Below are positions 57,650 to 64,000 of a stretch of 64,000 bases of DNA, piece by piece (within the stretch, counting starts at the first letter, position 1; each line of letters opens with the position of its first letter). A program made the translations under genes and the position numbers. Where the stretch lies: the IMG/VR virus record IMGVR_UViG_3300038468_000170, positions 32,020-96,019 of that record. The stretch is one strand, 5' to 3'. The stretch comes from a virus. The notes beneath the pieces were generated by a model. The model was not told where the DNA came from, made no database searches, and saw only the letters and a list, made by a program, of their open reading frames with translations.

Positions 57650-58063
57650 TTGTCCCTGAGCTTCGGGGAGTGCGGCCAGGCCGGGTGCCACGCCCGCGCG
57701 GACGTGGACGGCTGGTGCGACGAGCACTCAAACCAATTCAAACGGTTCGGAACCCATAATCCTGTTGGCCCGTATGGGCCAGGAAAACCTTGGCGAAACA
57801 TGAAACGCTCCTTCACCAAGTTCGTAGCGCGTCTCGATTCGATCGGGCTCCGCCCCGACGTCGAGAAGCGCTCGCTCTCGCATCACGTGTCGCTGCAAGA
57901 TCTCTACGAGGGCACCGACCGTGCGCCGTCGATCGTCGCCGCTAGGCGCGACGTCTACACGTGGCTCATGAAAAAGGGCAAGGGCAACAACGAGATCGCA
58001 CGGCTCTTCGACAGGGCGCCGAGCGGTGTGCAGAGGTTGACGCGGGGGAGAAACGGGGCGTGA
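57650..58063 (+). CDS. Hypothetical protein with zinc-like N-terminus and C-terminal HTH
   Basis: 137 residues from a TTG with GGAGG 8 bases upstream. The N-terminus has CGQAGCHARADVDGWCDEH (C-x4-C...C-x2-H). The C-terminus KGNNEIARLFDRAPSGVQRL resembles a resolvase-type HTH. A 57-codon frame starts at an ATGA-coupled ATG at 57586 and overlaps the 5' part in another frame; which one is translated is unclear. Confidence 0.5.
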   Translation: MSLSFGECGQAGCHARADVDGWCDEHSNQFKRFGTHNPVGPYGPGKPWRNMKRSFTKFVARLDSIGLRPDVEKRSLSHHVSLQDLYEGTDRAPSIVAARRDVYTWLMKKGKGNNEIARLFDRAPSGVQRLTRGRNGA

Positions 58064-58287
58064 CCGATCTGTTCGTCATGGTTCGCGACGACCCCCGCGT
58101 CTGGCGGCTGGTGTCGTACGACGATCTCAACTTGCGGCTCAGGTCGCTCGACGGACTCGAGCTCGAGACACCGAAGAGTCTATGCTGCGTGGGCGAAGTG
58201 AAGCACTGGTGCGGCTCACGGCGCTTCGGGGCCGCGTGGTTGGCGGGCGGCGGAGAACTGTTCATGAGAAACGCAGGTGCGGCGTGA
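58060..58287 (+). CDS. Small hypothetical protein
   Basis: 75 residues from a GTG overlapping the previous stop (GTGA). VMVRDDPRVWRLVSYDDLNL then a CCVGEVKHWCGSRR segment. It looks like a small fold with a Cys/His cluster. No family is recognised. Its stop overlaps the methylase start (GTGA at 58284). Confidence 0.5.
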   Translation: MTDLFVMVRDDPRVWRLVSYDDLNLRLRSLDGLELETPKSLCCVGEVKHWCGSRRFGAAWLAGGGELFMRNAGAA

Positions 58288-59135
58288 TCGCGCGTCCGTG
58301 TCTCAAATGGGCTGGCGGGAAGACCAAGCTCTTGTCGGAGATACTTCCTAGGCTTCCGAAGAAGATCGGCACCTATTACGAACCGTTCCTGGGCGGTGGC
58401 GCTGTTTTCTTTGCGCTCGTGGCGGAGGGGCACCGTGCCACTAACGGTCCAGACGCAATCACACGGTTCGAACGAGCCGTAGTTGGCGACACGAACGAAG
58501 AGCTCATGAACGTCTACGCACAGATTCGTGATGCCGCAGGTACGCTGTTGGTCTATCTAGATCACGACATCAAGCAAGACGAAAAGACGTACTACCAGAT
58601 CCGAGCGCAAGATCCGAGGTCATTGCCGCCTACAATGCGCGCAGCACGGACGATCTACTTGAACAAGGTCGGTTTCAACGGCATTTATCGTGTGAATCGT
58701 AAGGGGGCGTTCAACGTACCATGGGGCAAGCAAGAGGGGCGAGCGCTCTTCGACGAGGCGAATTTTCTGGGTTGCTCGCTTGCTCTCCAGTGCGCAACAC
58801 TCGTCTCGTTCGACTTCGAGAAAACGGTCGCTTCCGCGAAGAAGGGTGACGCGGTCTACTTCGACTCTCCATACGTTCCCGCGTCGGAGACGGCGAACTT
58901 CGTCGCCTACACCGCCGGAGGTTTCAGCGAGAACGATCAGATCCGACTCCGTAACGTCGCGAAGCGTCTCGTGGACCGCGGCGTCCACGTCCTTCTATCG
59001 AACAGCGACACGCCGCTCGTGCGGAAGCTCTACACGGGTTTCAAGGTTGATCGGGTAGAGGCGCCTCGACGGGTGAACTCGAAGGGCGACAAGCGCGGGA
59101 ACGTGGGAGAGCTACTTATCTCAGGGAGAGAATGA
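58284..59135 (+). CDS. dam: D12-class DNA adenine methyltransferase (Dam-type)
   Basis: 283 residues from the GTG at 58284. SAM-binding KWAGGK and YYEPFLGGGAVFFAL, followed by LNKVGFNGIYRVNRKG and the catalytic tetrapeptide as DSPY instead of the usual DPPY. The fold is complete, so N6-adenine methylation is likely, perhaps at GATC. The Pro-to-Ser change in the tetrapeptide is tolerated in some family members. It may protect phage DNA or control packaging. Confidence 0.88.
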   Translation: MIARPCLKWAGGKTKLLSEILPRLPKKIGTYYEPFLGGGAVFFALVAEGHRATNGPDAITRFERAVVGDTNEELMNVYAQIRDAAGTLLVYLDHDIKQDEKTYYQIRAQDPRSLPPTMRAARTIYLNKVGFNGIYRVNRKGAFNVPWGKQEGRALFDEANFLGCSLALQCATLVSFDFEKTVASAKKGDAVYFDSPYVPASETANFVAYTAGGFSENDQIRLRNVAKRLVDRGVHVLLSNSDTPLVRKLYTGFKVDRVEAPRRVNSKGDKRGNVGELLISGRE

Positions 59136-59138
59136 CAA

Positions 59139-61607
59139 ATGAAAGCAATCCGTAATTTCTTGTGCATGATCGTGGCCGTCGTGGCCGCCTGCGCGCCCAT
59201 CGCGAGCGATAGCGACGGGGCGAAGATCCATACCGAGACGGCGCGCCAAAGGCTCACGCCCGTCTATCCGCTGAAGCGGGCTCCGGGCGCGCGCTACATC
59301 ACGGACCAGGGCGGGACGCCCTTCTTGGTGAACGCCTGGACCGAGCACACCATCGTCACGAACATCCCCCCGAGCGCGTACGGGCAGATCATGTCGACGC
59401 GCGCCGCGCAGGGCTTCAACGCCGTGCAGGTGCAAGTGCTCGTGAACAACTACATCCACAACCCGAGCGCGTGTACGGACGACGGGATCTGTCCGTTCAC
59501 GACAGGAGGCTCCCAGCCCCAGCCTGCCGACCTATCGACTCCGAACGAGGCGTATTTCGCGCGGCTAGACCAGGTGATCTCGGCGGCCGCCGCCTCGAAC
59601 GTCGTCGTCTTCCTCACTCCGCTCGATGAGGGCGGCTGGGCGGATCCGGGTCAGAACAACACTCTCCACGCGAACAGTGCAGGCGGCGCGGGACATACGA
59701 AGCTCTACGGGTACGGGCAATACCTCAGTAACCGCTACAAGAACTCCCCGAATATCGTCTGGCAATTCGGCAACGACTTTCAGAACTGGTGCTCCTCTTC
59801 GACCACGAATGGCCTCACGGACGACCAGCTCGTCCTTGAGATCGGAAACGGCATTCGGAGCGCGGACACGATCCTCCCGAAGCCCGCGACGATCGAGCTT
59901 GCGTACCTCATCTCGAGCACAATCGATGACACGGCGATCTGGGGACCATTCTCCGACTTCAACGCGGTCTACACGTACGCGCCGATCTACTCGCGCGTGC
60001 ACCACGACTACGGCGCGGATAGCCGGCCGAGCCTCATGATCGAGAGCTTCTATAATGGCGAAGGGAATCCTCCAGCGAACTGGACGACCGCCGCGCACGA
60101 CGCAAGGAAGGAGGCTTGGTGGTCGATACTCGGCGGGGCGGCGGGCACGTTCTTCGGGAACAACGGCGACTACGATCCGAGCCATTCTCCGTCCTTCGAC
60201 CCGGTCGCGGCGCTCACCGATCCGAGCGCCGCGGAGGTCGGCTACATGAGCGGCTTTTTCGCGGCGCTTCCGTGGTGGACGCTCGTCCCGGATCGCAACG
60301 CGAATACGATCGTGACGGCCGGCTTCTGCCCGAGCGGCACGACCTGCTACGACACCACGGAAGACGGCTGCGACAACGGATGCGCCTCATGCGTCTTCGC
60401 GTCGCACTCTGCCCAGGTGAACTACTACGCAACAACCGCCAGGACGAGCGACGGCGCGTACATCGTCTCGTACATGCCATCGCCGCGTACGATCACGGTC
60501 GACCTCACGAAGATGAGCGTCTCGCCCTTCCAAGCGCGCTGGTTCAATCCGGCGGCGAACACGTACACGACAATCGGGACCTTCACGAACGTCGGGAGCC
60601 AGCAATTCACTCCGCCAGCGGCGACGCCCGAGCAGACCGCAAACTGTAACGACAGCGATCATTCGAAGTGCGCCGACTGGGTGCTCATTCTTTCGCCGCT
60701 CCCGGGCGATGGCGGCACCGGGACGGGAGGAGCCCCGGGGACCGGCGGGGCGCCCGCGACGGGTGGAGTGACTTCGACCGGAGGCGCGCCGAGCACGGGT
60801 GGAGTGACTTCGACCGGAGGCGTCACGTCTACGGGCGGCGACACGTCGACTGGAGGGACAACGGGAACGGGTGGCGACACATCGACCGGAGGGACAAGCT
60901 CGACCGGAGGGACAAGCTCGACCGGAGGAACGACGAGCACCGGCGGTACGACGGGCACGGGCGGCTCGACGGGCGGCACGACGCCGATCTTGTTCGTACA
61001 GGAGAACAACGCCGTGCCGCAATCGTCGCCGACCAGCGTCGCGGTGAAGTACACGCTCGCGCAAGCGGCGGGAGACCTCGACGTCATCGTGGTCGGCTGG
61101 AACGATTCGACGAGGCACGTCTCGAGCGTCGTCGACACGCAAGGGAACCCGTACGCGCTCGCGGTAGGTCCGACGGTCGTGAGCGGCACGCTTTCGCAGT
61201 CGATCTACTACGCCCCGAACATCGTCGCCGCTGCCGCGAACGCAAACACCGTGACCGTCACGTGGAACGGAGGGGCAGCGTTTCCGGACATCCGGATCCT
61301 AGAGTACAGTGGCATAGCGCCCGTCGCTCCCGTCGACGTGACGAAGGCGGCGACAGGCACCGGCACGAACTCGAACAGTGGGAGCGTCACCACTATGAAC
61401 GGCCACGACCTCCTCTTCGCTGCGAACACGATCACGACCACGACGAACGGCCCCGGATCTGGCTACACGAAGCGCGTCATCACGTGGCCGGACGGCGACG
61501 TCGCCGAGGATCGCGTAGTCTCGGCGACGGGGAGCTACAGCGCGACGGCGCCGATGAGCTCCGGCAAGTGGATCATGCAGCTCGTAGCCTTCAAAGGTGT
61601 GAATTGA
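59139..61607 (+). CDS. Apiosidase-like (DUF4038) lipoprotein with Thr/Ser-Gly-Gly linker
   Basis: 822 residues. A lipoprotein signal peptide ends in VAAC (Cys18). Residues ~50-400 match the DUF4038/GH140-like barrel: YITDQGGTPFLVNAWTE, GFNAVQVQVL, LYGYGQYLSNRYKNSPNIVW. Residues ~430-515 resemble the C-terminal collagen-binding-like beta domain that follows such enzymes. Residues ~522-615 are TGG repeats, and the rest (~616-822) is a beta-rich domain. The linker is typical of Polyangiales secreted proteins. It is the clearest host-like gene of the window, perhaps cargo; a pectin- or glycan-degrading role fits the family. Confidence 0.75.
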   Translation: MKAIRNFLCMIVAVVAACAPIASDSDGAKIHTETARQRLTPVYPLKRAPGARYITDQGGTPFLVNAWTEHTIVTNIPPSAYGQIMSTRAAQGFNAVQVQVLVNNYIHNPSACTDDGICPFTTGGSQPQPADLSTPNEAYFARLDQVISAAAASNVVVFLTPLDEGGWADPGQNNTLHANSAGGAGHTKLYGYGQYLSNRYKNSPNIVWQFGNDFQNWCSSSTTNGLTDDQLVLEIGNGIRSADTILPKPATIELAYLISSTIDDTAIWGPFSDFNAVYTYAPIYSRVHHDYGADSRPSLMIESFYNGEGNPPANWTTAAHDARKEAWWSILGGAAGTFFGNNGDYDPSHSPSFDPVAALTDPSAAEVGYMSGFFAALPWWTLVPDRNANTIVTAGFCPSGTTCYDTTEDGCDNGCASCVFASHSAQVNYYATTARTSDGAYIVSYMPSPRTITVDLTKMSVSPFQARWFNPAANTYTTIGTFTNVGSQQFTPPAATPEQTANCNDSDHSKCADWVLILSPLPGDGGTGTGGAPGTGGAPATGGVTSTGGAPSTGGVTSTGGVTSTGGDTSTGGTTGTGGDTSTGGTSSTGGTSSTGGTTSTGGTTGTGGSTGGTTPILFVQENNAVPQSSPTSVAVKYTLAQAAGDLDVIVVGWNDSTRHVSSVVDTQGNPYALAVGPTVVSGTLSQSIYYAPNIVAAAANANTVTVTWNGGAAFPDIRILEYSGIAPVAPVDVTKAATGTGTNSNSGSVTTMNGHDLLFAANTITTTTNGPGSGYTKRVITWPDGDVAEDRVVSATGSYSATAPMSSGKWIMQLVAFKGVN

Positions 61608-61665
61608 TGAGATGTCCACACCTCAAGATTGGAGCGGACGCTACGGAATCACGAAGGAGCAGAAC

Positions 61666-62013
61666 ATGAGCGAGCGCAACCCGGAGCCGGCGAATCTTTC
61701 GGCGAGTGTGCCACCTGATTCTCAGAGCGCACGGATGGACGTCCGGTGTCGCGAATCGACGTGGCGCATGTTGATGGAGGAGACGGTGACGATCGTGGGC
61801 CTCCACATTGTGGCGCCCACGCTGCCGCCGTGGACTGAAGTGAAATTGCGCCACAGCGCAGAGGAGTGGGTAGACTCCTCGCTCTCGAAGTGGGCGGCTG
61901 GTCTGGACCCGCGCTTGCGGGTGTGCGAGCGCAACGAAGTGATCGTCATGGTCGGCGGACTAGCTCAAAGCGTGACGTTAATGGTGGTTCGCGAAAAAGG
62001 GCCGCGCGAATGA
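61666..62013 (+). CDS. Hypothetical protein
   Basis: 115 residues from the ATG at 61666 with AAGGAG 7 bases upstream; an upstream ATG at 61612 lacks an RBS. It has a disordered start (NPEPANLSASVPPDSQSARM) and a mixed domain ending LMVVREKGPRE. No family is recognised. It leads the coupled series that follows. Confidence 0.5.
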   Translation: MSERNPEPANLSASVPPDSQSARMDVRCRESTWRMLMEETVTIVGLHIVAPTLPPWTEVKLRHSAEEWVDSSLSKWAAGLDPRLRVCERNEVIVMVGGLAQSVTLMVVREKGPRE

Positions 62014-62228
62014 AGCACGGATGTACGGCAGACCGCGCGGAGCGGGGCACGGGACCTATGAAGAAAGACGTAAGCACCAGCGCGCTAGCACTGTCTGTTG
62101 TACTGGCGATATTCGGTTTTTGCCTTACGAGTCACACGCAGTTCGGGCACGCGATCGATTTCGTGCTCGTGTTCGAGGCTGGCTTCTTGGGCGCATTCCT
62201 GGTTCAGCGAATCATGGCGCGAAGATGA
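62010..62228 (+). CDS. Small membrane protein with MKHGCTA start
   Basis: 72 residues, ATGA overlap at 62010. The first 22 bases from the ATG are identical to those at 63096. After ~20 residues comes a transmembrane segment (~24-42) and a second weak one (~47-68), ending MARR. No family is recognised. Confidence 0.5.
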   Translation: MKHGCTADRAERGTGPMKKDVSTSALALSVVLAIFGFCLTSHTQFGHAIDFVLVFEAGFLGAFLVQRIMARR

Positions 62229-62506
62229 AGCACGAGACTCAATCCGTCCTCGGGGCGACTCCGCCGGTCGATTCTGAGTTCTGCATCCGGTGCGGCTCCG
62301 ATCTGGAATGGGTCGACTGCTGGCAATGTGGTGGAGAGGGTGCGACGTTGCCGGGTGATCTATACGAAGAAGATCCGCTCTGGTATGCGCCCGATGACAC
62401 GGAACCTTGTCATATCTGCCTGGGCCGTGGTGGCTGGCAACTTTGCGCGAACCGCTGTGACGAGAAGCCGGCTGGAATCAGCGACGAGACTGGGGAGCAA
62501 AAATGA
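62225..62506 (+). CDS. Zinc-ribbon protein with MKHETQSV start
   Basis: 93 residues, ATGA overlap. It shares its start (MKHETQSV...PVDS) with the gene at 63296. The body has CIRCG, CWQCGGEG, CHICLGRGG and CANRC, a DnaJ-like series of Cys pairs. Function unknown. Confidence 0.55.
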   Translation: MKHETQSVLGATPPVDSEFCIRCGSDLEWVDCWQCGGEGATLPGDLYEEDPLWYAPDDTEPCHICLGRGGWQLCANRCDEKPAGISDETGEQK

Positions 62507-63099
62507 AGCAGGATGCCTCCGGGTCCCGGCGCCGTAATTCTGCGGAGTCCGTCTCGCGGACGGCGGTGCTGGTCGATTCTGTGCTCCGTGCCTGCGCGTA
62601 CTGGCGGTACGCGGAGAGCGGGAAGTTTGACGTCGATGGCGTTCGACTCGTGCGTGGGCACTACTCCCGCCGCAAGCCGGACTCGCCTCAATTCATGCCG
62701 CCAGGTGAGACCATCGTGCTCGTGACGGCAGACAAGACGGCCGTGTGGGGATGGTGGCGGCCTCATCCGGACAGCGGCATCGTCGCCATGAATGGGCGCG
62801 ACGGCTGGACGTGCAGCGTCTTCGCGAACCATGGCGGCGCGTTGTCGAGCGAGCTCGTACTGGACGCGGAGCGCGCTCTCGCGGCGCTCGACTCGGCCGG
62901 GCTCACCGCGGGCCCATGCGGCCCGGACGGTATGATGACCTACGTTTGGCGCTCGAAGGTGAAGAGCCCTAATCCTGGCTACTGCTACAAGGTCGCCGGC
63001 TGGGCGAAGATCGGGACGTGCGCGCGAGGCACCAAAGACCTGCTCGCGAAGCCGCTTTCGGTGGCCGGAATCAAACCCACACTCAAGAGGGCAAGATGA
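62503..63099 (+). CDS. Possible GNAT / Mom-like acetyltransferase-type protein
   Basis: 198 residues, ATGA overlap. It starts MKQDASG and repeats the VDS tag near residue 25. The body has FANHGGALSSELVLDAERALAAL and MMTYVWRSKVKSPNPGYCYKVAGWAKIG, a pattern I associate with phage proteins of GNAT shape whose last strand reads (N)PGxCyxxAGWxxxG. It might modify DNA bases as Mu Mom does, near the methylase. That is an inference from pattern memory. Confidence 0.4.
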   Translation: MKQDASGSRRRNSAESVSRTAVLVDSVLRACAYWRYAESGKFDVDGVRLVRGHYSRRKPDSPQFMPPGETIVLVTADKTAVWGWWRPHPDSGIVAMNGRDGWTCSVFANHGGALSSELVLDAERALAALDSAGLTAGPCGPDGMMTYVWRSKVKSPNPGYCYKVAGWAKIGTCARGTKDLLAKPLSVAGIKPTLKRAR

Positions 63100-63299
63100 A
63101 GCACGGATGTACGGCAGTCTCTTTGACGTGCGTGCCACCTAGCGAACGCTGTCCGGAGTGCATGGGAGATGGGTTCGAGATGGGACGCGACGGTCCATAT
63201 CCGTGCGTCGTTTGCAATTGGACCGGCTCTGTCTCACCCGAACGGCGCGAGTGGTGGGAGACGACAATTCAAGCTGAACGAATTGGAGCGCGCAAATGA
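63096..63299 (+). CDS. Small zinc-ribbon protein with MKHGCTA start
   Basis: 67 residues, ATGA overlap. The start matches 62010 exactly for 22 bases, but the body is unrelated to it: CPECMGDGFEMGRDGPYPCVVC, a DnaJ-like double Cys pair. Function unknown. Confidence 0.55.
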   Translation: MKHGCTAVSLTCVPPSERCPECMGDGFEMGRDGPYPCVVCNWTGSVSPERREWWETTIQAERIGARK

Positions 63300-63568
63300 A
63301 GCACGAGACTCAGTCCGTTCCAAGCGCGAGCGCGCCGGTCGATTCTGACCATGATGGTCATGTGCGAAAGTACCAGCGACAGCGTGCTATGCGGCACTCG
63401 GACATGATGCGCCCTAGGAAGTGCGATGCCTGTCACGGAGTAATCTGTTGCTATTACGGAGAAAAGACGGTCGAGAGTCCCGAGGCGCCATGCGGGGTTT
63501 GGATTCTGCATCCACTGTGTTCTCCTCCGAAGGTGGGCGTAATTATCGCCGAAGACTGGAGCGCCTAG
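63296..63568 (+). CDS. Hypothetical protein with MKHETQSV start
   Basis: 90 residues, ATGA overlap. The start matches 62225 (MKHETQSV...PVDS). The body has CDACHGVICCYYG and a late C, possibly a metal site. No family is recognised. Confidence 0.5.
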   Translation: MKHETQSVPSASAPVDSDHDGHVRKYQRQRAMRHSDMMRPRKCDACHGVICCYYGEKTVESPEAPCGVWILHPLCSPPKVGVIIAEDWSA

Positions 63569-63621
63569 ATGAAGCACCGTTGCCGAGTGAATAATTCGCC
63601 ACCGTGCTCCGTCCACCGGAC

Positions 63622-64000
63622 ATGTCGAATCGCAGTCTCGAAGACGCTTGTCACGCCTACGCCCAACACTCCCGCGCGCCGGGCACGCGCGCCTCGTACC
63701 TCCAGAAGATGGTTCCGTTCCGAGCGTTCTGCGCGGAGCGCGGCGTCAAAGCCGTGCCCGCCGATCCCGAGACGGTCCGTCTCTACCTCGCCAAGCTCGC
63801 GGAGGACGGCTTGAGCGTCTCGACCGTGAACCAGTTCCTCTCCGCCATCGGGGAGGCGCACGAGGCCGAGGGGCACCTCTCGCCGCGGTTCCACCCCGCC
63901 GTGCAGCAAGTCTGGCGCGGGATCCGTCGGACGAAGAAGGTCCGCGCCATCGGGATGAAGCCGCTCCTCGCCGAGCACATTCGGAAGATGCTCGCAGCGA
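63622..64000 (+). CDS. Tyrosine recombinase, N-terminal part (truncated by window edge)
   Basis: 126 visible residues. ATG at 63622 (a GTG at 63604 is possible). The N-terminal SAM-like core-binding domain has DACHAYAQHSRAPGTRASYL, FRAFCAERGVKAVPADPET and VSTVNQFLSAIGEAHE, followed by the linker VWRGIRRTKKVRA that usually precedes the catalytic domain. The catalytic residues lie outside the window. A second recombinase besides 19977-21068 suggests an integration or mobile end near here. Confidence 0.75.
   Translation, partial: MSNRSLEDACHAYAQHSRAPGTRASYLQKMVPFRAFCAERGVKAVPADPETVRLYLAKLAEDGLSVSTVNQFLSAIGEAHEAEGHLSPRFHPAVQQVWRGIRRTKKVRAIGMKPLLAEHIRKMLAA

Noticed and set aside
57586-57759. 57-codon frame ATGA-coupled to 57053-57589
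   Set aside because: Overlaps the 5' part of the zinc/HTH-type gene in another frame and turns Arg/Pro-rich. It may be a real leader, but I could not choose it over the longer frame.
63569-63814. 81-codon frame starting MKHRC, in the MKH series
   Set aside because: It runs out of frame through the recombinase gene and becomes Arg/Ser/Pro-rich. The recombinase frame has clear domain similarity. Only the start belongs to the series.
1-64000. CRISPR arrays and complete insertion sequences
   Set aside because: No regularly spaced direct repeats and no transposase with terminal inverted repeats were found. The only IS-like trace is the short LPDFQRLFPDE ORF at 27023.

Overview
This GC-rich window reads as part of a large tailed-phage or prophage genome. 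Genes are dense and co-oriented, and many are coupled by ATGA, GTGA or TGATG stop-start overlaps. Phage-type families occur in every block: tail lysozyme, collagen-like and glycine-rich fibres, prim-pol, family A polymerase, ThyX, dCTP deaminase, dNMP kinase, HNH nuclease and tyrosine recombinases. A likely host is a myxobacterium of the Polyangia. The basis is the lipoprotein at 59139-61607, whose long Thr/Ser-Gly-Gly linker is typical of Polyangiales secreted proteins; this is an inference. No terminase, portal or major capsid gene lies in the window, so it is a fragment of something larger.

Layout. 1-5709: virion fibres, namely three collagen-like proteins with Gly-Pro-Thr repeats, a DUF4031 protein and a 1060-residue Kelch/glycine-rich protein. 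5752-10494: four glycan genes, namely a glycosyltransferase fused to a GH130-like domain, a glycosyltransferase-methyltransferase fusion, a methyltransferase and a CgeB-like glycosyltransferase. 10544-17793: a virion or cell-entry block with an SGNH hydrolase, a membrane-anchored tail lysozyme, two fibre-like proteins with a shared N-terminal tag, a tyrosine-type phosphatase, a 747-residue protein and several small single-span membrane proteins. 18317-21068 (minus): small genes and a complete tyrosine recombinase. 21270-22733 (plus): a structural protein with an internal duplication.

22752-33394 (minus): nucleotide metabolism (ThyX, dCTP deaminase, dNMP kinase, MazG-like), many small coupled genes, a ParB-like protein, an SF1 helicase and a prim-pol. 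33582-42197 (plus): PD-(D/E)XK nuclease, SNF2-type helicase, candidate ssDNA-binding protein, family A DNA polymerase, RuvC-like resolvase and a small HTH protein. Together these form a nearly self-sufficient replication and recombination set. 42321-51470: short regulatory and accessory genes on both strands (zinc ribbons, RHH and winged-helix proteins, SprT-like protease, HNH-RHH fusion, rhomboid, transglycosylase-like protein). 51739-56886 (minus): a run of unknown proteins with recycled gene ends. 57053-64000 (plus): adenine methylase, apiosidase-like lipoprotein, a tandem series of small genes that share their first codons, and the start of a second tyrosine recombinase.

The most interesting features are a possible glycosylated collagen-fibre system, a 30-bp dyad element present three times at gene ends (42.2, 44.7 and 46.9 kb), a 43-bp inverted repeat with 14-bp iterons beside the primase gene, an inverted repeat in front of the parB-like gene, and repeated re-use of gene 5' ends.
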